NCBI GenBank assembly: GCA_016200385.1 | Contig: JACQEV010000126.1 | Coordinates: 1 to 9,063 of the forward strand | Origin: Candidatus Methylomirabilota bacterium | GTDB taxonomy: Bacteria; Methylomirabilota; Methylomirabilia; Methylomirabilales; Methylomirabilaceae | Reading direction: 5' to 3' | DNA: 9,063 bases | In this document: in pieces, positions 1 to 6,554 of the stretch | Position numbering within the stretch: the first letter of the stretch is position 1 | How the letters are laid out: each line of letters opens with the position of its first letter | The notes under the pieces: generated by a model | Seen by the model: only the letters and a program-made list of their open reading frames with translations | The model's database searches: none | What the model was told of the DNA's origin: nothing | Translations under genes and position numbers: made by a program

Positions 1-396
1 GGCCTTGGGCTCGGGCACAACGCGCTCGCCGCACTGGTCACCAGAGGGTTGCGAGAAATCGCCCGACTCGGGGTGGCGATGGGCGCGCGTGCCGAGACAT
101 TCGCCGGGCTGGCGGGGCTTGGTGACCTGGTGCTGACCTGCACCGGCGATCTCTCGAGGAACCGCCAACTTGGGCTGGCGCTGGGCAAGGGGGCCTCGCT
201 CCCCGACCTGCTCGGGCGGAGCCAGACTGTCAAGGAGGGAGTGAACACCGCGAGGGCCGCAGTCACTCTCTCGCAGCGATTTTCCGTGGAGATGCCGATC
301 TGCCGGGAGATCTGCGCGATCCTCTTTGAGGGTAAGTCGCCGCGCGAGGCCGTGGCGGATCTCATGACCCGGGCTCTCAAGTCGGAGGAGGAGTAG
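1..396 (+). CDS. gpsA: Glycerol-3-phosphate dehydrogenase [NAD(P)+], C-terminal part (5' end outside the window)
   Basis: GpsA reduces dihydroxyacetone phosphate to sn-glycerol-3-phosphate in the cytoplasm, supplying the backbone for phospholipids. The frame is open from base 1, giving about 131 residues, where the full protein is usually 330-340. The fragment opens with GLGLGHNALAALVTRG and continues with the hallmark stretch FAGLAGLGDLVLTCTG followed by SRNRQLG. These correspond to the substrate-binding C-terminal helical domain, with the Arg-Asn pair of the SRNR motif. The NAD-binding domain and catalytic lysine lie upstream, outside the window. The frame ends at TAG 394-396. An internal TTG at 49 is not a start, because family-conserved sequence precedes it. 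It converges on the minus-strand thioesterase at 482. Confidence 0.96.
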   Translation, partial: GLGLGHNALAALVTRGLREIARLGVAMGARAETFAGLAGLGDLVLTCTGDLSRNRQLGLALGKGASLPDLLGRSQTVKEGVNTARAAVTLSQRFSVEMPICREICAILFEGKSPREAVADLMTRALKSEEE

Positions 397-425
397 AGGG
401 CCGGTGCCTCACATCAATATCGGAC

Positions 426-458
426 CTTCTCTCGGTGTACCGACGCAAGGGAGAGAAG
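426..458. terminator. Possible bidirectional terminator hairpin between convergent genes
   Basis: A perfect 8-bp inverted repeat, CTTCTCTC (426-433) and GAGAGAAG (451-458), encloses a 17-nt loop. That loop contains a smaller repeat, CGGT-GT-ACCG (433-442). It sits midway between the convergent ends of gpsA (396) and the thioesterase (482), where a shared terminator would be expected. Neither strand has a T-run after the stem, so it is not a textbook intrinsic terminator. The call rests on position and stem only. Confidence 0.35.
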
Positions 459-481
459 AGCCGCACTATTATCGGCAGGTG

Positions 482-931
482 TCATGACGTATTCAACTGA
501 GGAACCTCGTGTCGCGGACTGGTGTCCGGCCGGATGTAGGTCAAAGTGTGATGCGTCAGCAGCTTCTTTTTCCTGGTGACACACTCAGCGGTCCCATAGA
601 TGAGCCGTGTCCCCAGTTTCAGGACCTTGGCCGTGCAGTAAAAGTCCTCTTGTCTGCCCGCGTTCAGAAAGGCCGTAGTCATCTTGGCGGTTACCGACAT
701 ATCTGCACTGCCGAGCTTGGTCACGATGGCCAGCCACATGGCCACGTCCGCGGCGGCCATGAACACCGGGCCGCTCACGAGGCCACCCGGCCGCTCGAAC
801 GCCGATTGGAACGGCACGTGGAGCGTGCACTCCCCATCCGCAACGGAGTGCACTTTGAAACCATACACCCTGGTAAAGGGCGCCTCCGACAGAAGCCGTC
901 GAAGCGTGGTTTTTGTCACGGCGAGGGCCAT
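482..931 (-). CDS. PaaI/DUF4442-type hotdog thioesterase family protein
   Basis: This is a 149-residue single hotdog-fold protein, the normal size for PaaI-like acyl-CoA thioesterases. Its substrate cannot be told from sequence. The central helix region reads RPGGLVSGPVFMAAADVAMW (about residues 48-66), with the conserved acidic residue at D62. The usual His-Gly pair of the PaaI motif is Ser-Gly here, a variant I recall in related PaaI-like proteins. Beta strands follow (MSVTAKMTTAFL, then TAKVLKLGTRLIYGTAECV). I chose ATG 931 because an AAGGAGG ribosome-binding site (complement of 938-944) lies 6 nt upstream. A TTG at 937 would abut that site. It lies 37 nt downstream of ynfA on the same strand and may be cotranscribed. 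Confidence 0.82.
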   Translation of the reverse strand: MALAVTKTTLRRLLSEAPFTRVYGFKVHSVADGECTLHVPFQSAFERPGGLVSGPVFMAAADVAMWLAIVTKLGSADMSVTAKMTTAFLNAGRQEDFYCTAKVLKLGTRLIYGTAECVTRKKKLLTHHTLTYIRPDTSPRHEVPQLNTS

Positions 932-968
932 GCGCAACCTCCTTGGGTTCTTTATCGTGATCTCGAAC

Positions 969-1298
969 TCAGATTCTCGGCCAATACATGATCACAGAAA
1001 CGCCCAGCAGAGAAATCACACCGCCCAAGAGGTCAAACTTGTCTGGAGCAATCTTATCGACTTGCCAACCCCAGAGGAGAGAAAGAACGATGAACACCCC
1101 TCCATAGGCCGCATACACCCTTCCAAAGTTGGCAGGCTGTAGTGTGGGGATGATGCCATATAGGATCAGCACGGCCGCGCCGCACAGCGCAAACCAGATC
1201 CGCTTCCCTTCGCGCAGCCAGAGCCACACCAGATACCCTCCGCCTATTTCGCACAACCCAGCTAAGACAAAGTAGAGCAGAGACTTGGCGATGTTCAT
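969..1298 (-). CDS. ynfA: YnfA/UPF0060 family small inner-membrane protein
   Basis: The protein has 109 residues, the family's standard length, and four predicted membrane segments (about residues 5-24, 33-52, 62-78 and 87-104). Family signatures are clear: [20 protein letters not shown] near the N-terminus, then [24 protein letters not shown], and a C-terminal [13 protein letters not shown]0060 proteins are small membrane proteins resembling small multidrug-resistance transporters. Efflux has been suggested for some members, but the physiological role is not settled. The ATG at 1298 is preceded by AAAAGG and AGGGG purine runs. It is the first gene of a possible two-gene unit with the thioesterase at 482-931. 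Confidence 0.93.
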   Translation of the reverse strand: MNIAKSLLYFVLAGLCEIGGGYLVWLWLREGKRIWFALCGAAVLILYGIIPTLQPANFGRVYAAYGGVFIVLSLLWGWQVDKIAPDKFDLLGGVISLLGVSVIMYWPRI

Positions 1299-1420
1299 GC
1301 CTTTTGCCCCTCATAGATCCTTCGGTTCAAGGTTTTCCACCTAGCGCATTACGCTGTCGGTAGCGGGATAAGAGCGGCAGTTACAAGAACACTCCCTGCC
1401 GTTCAACACCCACTCTCAGA

Positions 1421-1437
1421 GGCATAACCCATATGCC
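1421..1437 (-). terminator. Weak hairpin downstream of the TrkA operon
   Basis: A perfect 6-bp inverted repeat, GGCATA (1421-1426) and TATGCC (1432-1437), with a 5-nt loop lies 26 nt past the stop of the last TrkA gene, within the 164-nt gap before ynfA. A second 6-bp repeat, CGGCAG (1375-1380) and CTGCCG (1396-1401), follows. No T-run accompanies either. They could end the potassium operon transcript or be part of the ynfA promoter region. I see no convincing promoter boxes in this gap. Confidence 0.25.
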
Positions 1438-1462
1438 CTGCCATGCACACGGGAGTCGAGTG

Positions 1463-2152
1463 TCATACGGTCTTATGCGGCAGCGCATCTGGTCGGCCGA
1501 ACAGGCTCGCCAGCTCTTCGGCCCCTTTGTCGTCCACGATGGCCAGCACCTCGTCCCCGACTTCAAATTGTGTGATACCGCGAGGCATGAGGATCTGCCC
1601 ATGGCGGATGATGGTGGCGATCACCGAATTCGGTGGGAGCGGCAGATCTTTGATGGCCATCCCCACGGCGCGGGCGCCTTTGGGGATCTTCTCCTCCACT
1701 AAGGAGTAGCGGCCCCTGCGCAGTTTTAGCAGCGTCATCATATCACCTAGTGACATCTCTTCTTCGATCAGGCTGGCCAGGATCTGCGCCTGGTCGAGGG
1801 CGACGTCTACATGGAACTTCTGATCGAAGAGCCAGGCGGTGCGAGGGTTGTTGATCCAGGCGATGATCCGAGGCACGTTATAGCGCGTGCGGGCGAAGAA
1901 GCAGAGCGCCAGATTGTCTGCATCGCTGCCGGTGCAGGCAGCCAACACCTTGGCCCGTTGAATGCCAGCCTGCTCAAGCACCCGTGGATCGATGGCGTTG
2001 CCTTCGTAGATCACCTCGGTGGGCAACTCGTGATGGAGGCGGGCGAGTACCTCGCGGCGGTGTTCGATCAGATGGACTTCGTGTTGTTGCGCCACCAGGA
2101 GGGTCGCCAGGTGCGCCGCCGTACGACCGCCTCCAGCAATCAAAACAAACAT
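1463..2152 (-). CDS. TrkA family (RCK) potassium-transport regulatory protein, CeoC-like
   Basis: This 229-residue cytoplasmic protein has one RCK unit: a TrkA-N Rossmann domain (about residues 1-120) and a TrkA-C domain (about 145-225). The nucleotide loop is GGGRTA (7-12), so the third glycine of GxGxxG is alanine. The acidic residue ending beta-2 is E30, consistent with adenosine-ribose binding. NNPRTAWLFD and ILASLIEEE resemble the mycobacterial CeoC type. It lies 1 nt after the stop of the CeoB-like gene, with GGAG (complement of 2160-2163) 7 nt before its ATG. The two genes together correspond to a split two-RCK TrkA. It probably senses NAD(H) or a nucleotide and gates potassium transport with its neighbour. 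The partner is inferred from the operon. Confidence 0.9.
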   Translation of the reverse strand: MFVLIAGGGRTAAHLATLLVAQQHEVHLIEHRREVLARLHHELPTEVIYEGNAIDPRVLEQAGIQRAKVLAACTGSDADNLALCFFARTRYNVPRIIAWINNPRTAWLFDQKFHVDVALDQAQILASLIEEEMSLGDMMTLLKLRRGRYSLVEEKIPKGARAVGMAIKDLPLPPNSVIATIIRHGQILMPRGITQFEVGDEVLAIVDDKGAEELASLFGRPDALPHKTV

Positions 2153-2153
2153 G

Positions 2154-2813
2154 TCATCGCTCCTGCGGCGCCTTCAGCCGATGCCGCAACGCTTCGATGC
2201 CCGCCAGAGTAGCGCTCAGATGCAGGACATCGCCCGCCTCCAGGCAAGCCTCCTGGGATGGGAGCATGGCCCGCCCTGCACGAGTAAGGGCCACGGCTAG
2301 ACACTGCCCCGAGGGGAGGAGGTCCTGCACGCTTCGGCCTCTCCAGGCCTCAGGCACTACAAGTTCGTAGATTTCTACTTCGCCGTTGCCGGCCGAGAAC
2401 ACGCTACGGGCATCAGCGTGGTAGAGCAGTTCCTCGAGGCGTTGTGCGCCCCAACTGGTTGAGCTGACTACCTGTAGGCCAAAGGCCTCGAGCAAGGGCC
2501 GCCAGTTCGGGTGGTAGTTCCGCACGACGACCTGTGGCACATGGTAGACTGTCCGCGCCACGTGGGCGACCACACCGTTCAGCGAGTCGGAGTTGGTCAC
2601 GGCGGCCAGGCCCTCGGCTTGCTCGATGCCGGCTCGGCGCAACACATCCTCGGCGAGCACTTCACCTTCCACCGTGCGCCCGCGAAAATCCGGGGGCAGG
2701 TTATCGAAGGCGGAGGCCACCTGGTCAATCACCGCCACCTGATGCCCCTTCTGAAAGAGTCGGTAGGCCAGCTCCGCTCCCACCCGGCCACACCCCACGA
2801 CGACAATGTTCAT
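2154..2813 (-). CDS. TrkA family (RCK) potassium-transport regulatory protein, CeoB-like
   Basis: This is a 219-residue single-RCK protein of KtrA/CeoB size. The Rossmann motif is complete (VVVGCGRVG, glycines at 7, 9 and 12) and beta-2 ends in D30, as expected for NAD(H) binding. The stretch FRGRTVEGEV then VLRRAGIEQAEGLAAVT is typical of CeoB-type proteins (Rv2691 in M. tuberculosis, from memory). A TrkA-C domain fills roughly residues 135-215, ending with a GDVLHL strand. Its ATG overlaps the permease stop as ATGA (2810-2813), so translation is probably coupled to the transporter gene. It likely forms a cytoplasmic ring, possibly mixed with the CeoC-like protein, that gates the permease. 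Confidence 0.92.
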   Translation of the reverse strand: MNIVVVGCGRVGAELAYRLFQKGHQVAVIDQVASAFDNLPPDFRGRTVEGEVLAEDVLRRAGIEQAEGLAAVTNSDSLNGVVAHVARTVYHVPQVVVRNYHPNWRPLLEAFGLQVVSSTSWGAQRLEELLYHADARSVFSAGNGEVEIYELVVPEAWRGRSVQDLLPSGQCLAVALTRAGRAMLPSQEACLEAGDVLHLSATLAGIEALRHRLKAPQER

Positions 2814-4789
2814 GGCGAATCTTGTCCCTCCGATGTCGCTGGCCAGTTGTCTAATTGATATGGCACGTTCGTGATCACGATGCCGGGCTTAAACATCAAC
2901 ACCATCCGCAGCATCATGGCTGCCTGACTGTGTGCCAGGTTGTGCCACCAGTGGCGTGGGACAAACTGCGGCACCACGATAGTAATGGTTTCGTTGGGCT
3001 GGCGCTGAGCAGCGATTTCTTCGATGTAAGCCACGAGGGGTTCCAGGAAGAGCCGGTATGGGGAGTCGAGAACGACAAGGCGGATCCCGTCTCCCCACGA
3101 TTCCCACTTGCGATTTAGCCTCTCGACTTCAGCAGGATCGGTGCAGATGTGAACCGCTGTGATGTCGTCGGAGAGGCATCTGGCATAGCGGAGCGCCGCC
3201 AGCGTGCCTCGGTGAACCCCGCTGACCGGCAGGATCACGCGGTGGCGCGAGACACGAGGTGGCGCGCCATATCGCTCCAACGAAAGGCGCGCCGCCAGAT
3301 CCCGGTAGTGGTAATGGATGGAGAAGAACACAGCCACGAGGATCGGCATAAGGAGGATAACGATCCACGCTCCATCGCGAAACTTTGTGGTGGTAAAGAT
3401 CAGCATCACCACGGCCGTGCAGAAAGCGCCACATCCGTTGATCATCATCTTCAGCGCCCAGCGGGGTTCGTAGCGGAGTGTTGATCCACGCTCGCGGATC
3501 TCCTTCCCAAGCGCGAGCTGCCCGACCTTCCACCACCGGCGGGCCATGCCGGCTTGGGAGAGCGTGAAGGAGAGAAAGACGCCGATGGCGTAGAGCGGGA
3601 TGAGGGCGGTGACGCTGGCGCCGAACAGCACGATCAAGAGCGACGCGATGAGCGCGAGGGTCGCGATGCCCCGCGAATAGACGAGCCGGCTTCCCCGGTA
3701 GGTGAGCTGCCGGGGTAAGAAGCCATCCGCAGCAAGAAGGGCGCTCAACCGTGGAAAGTCGGCAAAGGACGTATTGGCGGCCATGATCAGGATGAGCGTC
3801 GTGCCAGCAATAGTTGCAAGATACAGGAGCCCTCGCCCCCCATAGGCAGTGCGGGCCAGTTGTGAGATCACCGTCTCCGCTTCCGAGGGAATGGCGCCGA
3901 TTTTAACAGCCAGGAAAGTGATGCTCAGGAAAAGCGTGCCCAGAATGGCTGACATCCAGATCAGCGTGATCCCGGCGTTACGGCTCCGGGGCTCCTTGAA
4001 GGCCGTGATCCCATTGGAGATGGCCTCAACCCCGGTGAGGGCCGTTGTGCCATTCGAAAAGGCATGAAGAACTAAAAACAGCGTGACCGACTGCATGAAT
4101 GGTTCCCTTGGCAGATGAGGAGGGTCCACCACTATGCCGAGACCCCCAGTCAGGTACTGCGTGAGACCGCTGCCTACCGTTAAGAACATCATTGCCAGGA
4201 AGAAATAGGTGGGGATTGCGAAGATCCCGCCCGATTCTTTCACGCCGCGCAGGTTGATCACCATGATGAACAGCACTAACCCGACGGATATCGGCACTCG
4301 ATACGGGAAAAGGGAAGGATACGCCGAGGTGATTTGGGCCACCCCCGAAGCGACCGACACGGACACCGTCAGGATGTAATCGGTGAGGAGCGCCGCGCCC
4401 GCTGTCTGAGCGGGGAGCTCTCCCAGATTGTCTCGAGCCACAATATAGGCTCCACCGCCGCCAGGGTAGGCGTGGATGGTCTGCTCATAGGAGACTGTGA
4501 CAATGGCTAGCAGCGCCACGATGGCCAGCGAAATCGGGGAGGCATAGACGAATGCTGCGGTTCCGACGGCAGCCAGAACGAACAGAATTTCATCTGTAGC
4601 GTATGCGGTCGAAGAAAGCGCGTCGGAGGCGAACACAGCCAGACCGATGGTCTTGCCGATGGTCTGATGCGGAGCATCGGCCGTCCGTAGCGGGCGGCCA
4701 ATGAGCCAGGTGCGCCACGAGCGACGCGGCTCATATTCTGCACTGCGGCGCAGCACGGTAGTCACGCCGTCCCTTTGGAAAATGGGCAT
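2810..4789 (-). CDS. APC-superfamily permease, KimA/KUP-like (probable potassium importer) with C-terminal UspA-like domain
   Basis: The 659-residue protein has a cytoplasmic N-terminus, twelve predicted membrane segments up to about residue 492, and a roughly 165-residue cytoplasmic tail resembling a UspA domain (RVILPVSGVHRGTLAALRYA). It aligns closely with B. subtilis KimA (YdaO), a high-affinity proton-coupled potassium importer. KimA residues linked to potassium binding appear kept: D36 and Y43 match D56 and Y63 (SDALSSTAYATDE); D117, Y118, T121 and S125 match D137, Y138, T141 and S145 (DYILTVSVS); T230 matches T252 (ALTGVEAISN). These KimA numbers are recalled. Older annotation would say amino-acid permease. 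I chose ATG 4789, preceded at 6 nt by AAGGGA; a GTG at 4804 sits upstream of that site. It heads an operon with two TrkA proteins. Confidence 0.88.
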   Translation of the reverse strand: MPIFQRDGVTTVLRRSAEYEPRRSWRTWLIGRPLRTADAPHQTIGKTIGLAVFASDALSSTAYATDEILFVLAAVGTAAFVYASPISLAIVALLAIVTVSYEQTIHAYPGGGGAYIVARDNLGELPAQTAGAALLTDYILTVSVSVASGVAQITSAYPSLFPYRVPISVGLVLFIMVINLRGVKESGGIFAIPTYFFLAMMFLTVGSGLTQYLTGGLGIVVDPPHLPREPFMQSVTLFLVLHAFSNGTTALTGVEAISNGITAFKEPRSRNAGITLIWMSAILGTLFLSITFLAVKIGAIPSEAETVISQLARTAYGGRGLLYLATIAGTTLILIMAANTSFADFPRLSALLAADGFLPRQLTYRGSRLVYSRGIATLALIASLLIVLFGASVTALIPLYAIGVFLSFTLSQAGMARRWWKVGQLALGKEIRERGSTLRYEPRWALKMMINGCGAFCTAVVMLIFTTTKFRDGAWIVILLMPILVAVFFSIHYHYRDLAARLSLERYGAPPRVSRHRVILPVSGVHRGTLAALRYARCLSDDITAVHICTDPAEVERLNRKWESWGDGIRLVVLDSPYRLFLEPLVAYIEEIAAQRQPNETITIVVPQFVPRHWWHNLAHSQAAMMLRMVLMFKPGIVITNVPYQLDNWPATSEGQDSP

Positions 4790-4800
4790 ACTGGATCCCT

Positions 4801-4854
4801 TCACTTCAAAGTGAATTCAGGCGGTTGCTGACGAGGCTGCCCAGGTGCCTGAAT
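4801..4854 (-). promoter_or_regulatory. Two adjacent inverted repeats in the leader of the potassium-transport operon
   Basis: On the minus strand, immediately upstream of the permease ribosome-binding site, there are two perfect inverted repeats. The first is ATTCAGGC (complement of 4847-4854) with GCCTGAAT (complement of 4815-4822), around a 24-nt loop. The second is TCACTT-TG-AAGTGA (complement of 4801-4814), directly adjoining and running up to the AAGGGA site. In RNA the second hairpin could limit access to the ribosome-binding site. As DNA, either could be an operator. The sequence does not match a c-di-AMP (ydaO) riboswitch that I recognise. Function is inferred from position only. Confidence 0.4.
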
Positions 4855-4872
4855 CCAGTAGGCATGTGCCTG
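4845..4872. repeat. Direct repeat GTGCCTG, 21 bp apart, upstream of the KimA-like gene
   Basis: GTGCCTG occurs at 4845-4851 and again at 4866-4872, exactly 21 bp start to start, which is two turns of B-DNA. This spacing is common for paired sites of a dimeric regulator on one face of the helix. The first copy overlaps one arm of the leader inverted repeat. It is only 7 bp long, so chance is possible. Confidence 0.3.
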
Positions 4873-4926
4873 TGTCGATGTTATCTTCCGGTCACAGACG
4901 TCATCAGGTAAAGGCTGCTCCGGCGC

Positions 4927-5904
4927 CTACGCCTTCAACACCTCCGGGTTCAGCAGGTTAGGCGGTCGCCGACCTGTCAGCCCAGCCACACAGTTTTCAG
5001 CGGCCTTGTTGGCCATCTTGAGCCGCGTTTCCATCGTGGCACTGCCGATGTGAGGGGCCAGCACAACGTTCTTGAGTCTGGCGAGCCCTGGGGCGGGTCT
5101 GGGCTCGTGCTCATACACATCCAGTCCGGCGCCGGCGATCCAACCGTCCCTCAGCGCTTTGACAAGCGCCTTCTCATCGACGACGGGGCCTCGCGATGCG
5201 TTGATAAGAACGGCGGTTGGCTTCATGAGTTTCAGTTCGGCCGCCGAGATGTAGTGAGTCGTAAAGGGAGAGAGCGGGACGTGGAGGGTTACGAAGTCCG
5301 ATTCGCGGAGAAGCGTTTGCTTATCGACAAAGGTAGCGTCGAGGTCGCGCTCCACCTCCTGCGGCGCCCGCGTCCGGCCAGTATAGAGGATACGCATCTC
5401 GAACCCTTTCGCCCGCTTCGCGACTCGCGCTCCGATCCGGCCGAGGCCACAAATCCCGAGGATCTTATGGTGGATGTCATGCCCAAGGAACTGCATGAGA
5501 CCCCACCCCTTCCACTTCCCTGACCGGAAATATCTGTCAGCGTCGATAAGGCCACGGCCGGCGGCCAGGATGAGGCACCAGGTCAGGTCGGCGGTGGTGT
5601 CGTCGAGGACGCCGGGCGTGTTGGTCATCATCACGCCGCGCCTGGTTGCGGCCTTCACGTCGAAGTTGTTGAAGCCGACGGCGATGTTGCAGACGATCTT
5701 CAGATCCGGACACCTGGCCAGGACAGATTCGGAGATGACGTCAGTGAGTGCGGTGATCACGCCCTGCTTCCTCTGGAGTTTTTTGATAAGCTGCTGCGGG
5801 GTCAAGGGGGTATCGCGCTGGTTAATCTCAACGTCACAATGTTTGGCGACGTGGGCGATCGACTCTTTGAAAATCTTTCGGGTGATCAAGACCTTCGGTC
5901 TCAG
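4927..5904 (-). CDS. D-isomer-specific 2-hydroxyacid dehydrogenase, GRHPR-like (glyoxylate/hydroxypyruvate reductase), probable CTG start
   Basis: Counted from CTG 5904 the protein has 325 residues, the usual length. It likely reduces glyoxylate or hydroxypyruvate in the cytoplasm. The Rossmann motif ICGLGRIG has glycines at 153, 155 and 158. Beta-2 ends in YTGRTR rather than an acidic residue, as in human GRHPR (YTGRQPR), which suggests NADPH preference. The catalytic triad is complete: R238 (NASRGPVVDE), E267 (DVYEHEP) and H285 (APHIGSAT). NTPGVLDDTTADL is also typical. AAAGGAG (complement of 5912-5918) lies 7 nt before the CTG, and the encoded LRPKVLITRK matches where homologues begin. The first common upstream start, TTG 5964, overlaps the predicted -10 box and would add a non-family extension. 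A TTG at 5889 would trim beta-1. Exact substrate is unproven. Confidence 0.9.
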   Translation of the reverse strand: MRPKVLITRKIFKESIAHVAKHCDVEINQRDTPLTPQQLIKKLQRKQGVITALTDVISESVLARCPDLKIVCNIAVGFNNFDVKAATRRGVMMTNTPGVLDDTTADLTWCLILAAGRGLIDADRYFRSGKWKGWGLMQFLGHDIHHKILGICGLGRIGARVAKRAKGFEMRILYTGRTRAPQEVERDLDATFVDKQTLLRESDFVTLHVPLSPFTTHYISAAELKLMKPTAVLINASRGPVVDEKALVKALRDGWIAGAGLDVYEHEPRPAPGLARLKNVVLAPHIGSATMETRLKMANKAAENCVAGLTGRRPPNLLNPEVLKA

Positions 5905-5942
5905 GGGGCGGCTCCTTTGATGGCGTGCAGGAACAAGGACAT
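5901..5942 (-). CDS. Short upstream ORF whose stop overlaps the dehydrogenase CTG start
   Basis: In the dehydrogenase leader, ATG 5942 opens a 13-codon frame (MSLFLHAIKGAAP) that ends in TGA at 5901-5903. The CTG start of the dehydrogenase is 5902-5904, so start and stop overlap as CTGA. The AAAGGAG ribosome-binding site of the main gene lies inside this short frame. The arrangement resembles translational coupling, which could help a weak CTG start. The short frame has only a poor ribosome-binding site of its own, so it may not be translated. Confidence 0.3.
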   Translation of the reverse strand: MSLFLHAIKGAAP

Positions 5943-5962
5943 CTGCTCGGCAAAACCGGCCC

Positions 5963-5992
5963 AATCTAGCCGCTCCTGCCAGAGCCTGTCAA
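5963..5992 (-). promoter_or_regulatory. Sigma-70-type promoter for the 2-hydroxyacid dehydrogenase
   Basis: On the minus strand a perfect -35 box TTGACA (complement of 5987-5992) is followed after 18 bp by TAGATT (complement of 5963-5968; 4 of 6 match to TATAAT). Transcription would begin near 5956, about 50 nt before the CTG start. The boxes face away from the plus-strand promoter at 6050-6078, so this is a divergent promoter region. Confidence 0.6.
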
Positions 5993-6049
5993 GCATTATT
6001 CCGGGCATTTGCAAAGCTTCAGTCCGCTGATCCGTAGGCGAGCTTTTCC

Positions 6050-6078
6050 TTGACACTGTGCGGCAGGGATGGTACAAG
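6050..6078 (+). promoter_or_regulatory. Sigma-70-type promoter for the FlK-like thioesterase genes
   Basis: A perfect -35 box TTGACA (6050-6055) is followed after exactly 17 bp by TACAAG (6073-6078; 4 of 6 match to TATAAT). Transcription would start near 6085-6087. The first thioesterase ATG is at 6140, giving a leader of about 55 nt. The opposite-facing dehydrogenase -35 box lies 57 bp to the left, so regulation of the two directions could be linked. Confidence 0.6.
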
Positions 6079-6086
6079 GCCCGCAG

Positions 6087-6143
6087 ATGACGATCCGGGA
6101 GAGACCACGAACCAGACGCGCACGAGATGGGGGGAAGCGATGA
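6087..6143 (+). CDS. Arginine-rich short upstream ORF overlapping the FlK-like start (possible leader peptide)
   Basis: ATG 6087 opens an 18-codon frame, MTIRERPRTRRARDGGKR, ending in TGA 6141-6143. This overlaps the thioesterase ATG (6140-6142) as ATGA. Seven of 18 residues are arginine. The ATG coincides with the predicted transcription start (6085-6087), so it would be translated from a leaderless or near-leaderless message. It could couple translation to the thioesterase or act as a leader peptide. It may also be chance, because GC-rich leaders often encode arginine. Confidence 0.3.
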   Translation: MTIRERPRTRRARDGGKR

Positions 6144-6544
6144 GCCTTCGCGAGGGACTGACGTTTGAAATGGAACGGCGGGTGACCGAGGCCGAGTCGG
6201 CCGTTCGGCATGGCAACCCGATGGCCCATGTCCTTACCACGCCGATTGTCGTCGAGTGGATGGAGGAGGTGGCGACAGCCGGCGCGCAGCAATATTTGCC
6301 AGAGGGGCAGGGGACAGTTGGCAGTGTCGTGAACATGAAGCACCTGGCCGCGACCCCGATCGGGCTTAAGGTGAAGGTGGTCGCCCACCTGAAGCAGATC
6401 GAAGGGAGGCGACTGGTGTTCTGGATCGAAGCGTTCGACGACGTCGAGAAAATCGCGGAGTGCCACCACGAACGTTTCATCGTTGACCTGGCGCGCTTTC
6501 ACGATAAGGTTGGGAAGAAGCTGGGAGGCCAGGCTGCCCGCTAA
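6140..6544 (+). CDS. FlK-like (fluoroacetyl-CoA thioesterase family) hotdog thioesterase, copy 1
   Basis: This 134-residue hotdog protein is collinear with FlK of Streptomyces cattleya. FlK's catalytic T42, E50 and H76 and its R120 correspond, at a constant offset of eight, to T34, E42 (TTPIVVEWMEE), H68 (NMKHLAATPIG) and R112 (HERF). EGQGTVG and GRRLVFWIEAFD are also family-typical. It should hydrolyse a small acyl-CoA in the cytoplasm. FlK's lid residue F36 corresponds to M28, so specificity for fluoroacetyl-CoA is doubtful. ATG 6140 follows a GGGGGAAG purine run; a TTG at 6050 lies in the -35 box and is rejected. A paralogue follows 54 nt downstream. Confidence 0.87.
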   Translation: MSLREGLTFEMERRVTEAESAVRHGNPMAHVLTTPIVVEWMEEVATAGAQQYLPEGQGTVGSVVNMKHLAATPIGLKVKVVAHLKQIEGRRLVFWIEAFDDVEKIAECHHERFIVDLARFHDKVGKKLGGQAAR

Positions 6545-6554
6545 TTCTTCCGTT

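Noticed and set aside
684..1142. Plus-strand open frame across the thioesterase/ynfA junction
   Set aside because: It overlaps two well-supported minus-strand genes and shows no family signature or ribosome-binding site.
4805..4926. c-di-AMP (ydaO) riboswitch before the KimA-like gene
   Set aside because: The 122-nt gap is short for that class and I could not find its conserved core. Only simple inverted and direct repeats are visible.
5905..5964. TTG 5964 as start of the 2-hydroxyacid dehydrogenase
   Set aside because: It lies within the predicted -10 box, lacks a ribosome-binding site and adds 20 residues not expected in the family. AAAGGAG sits properly before CTG 5904.
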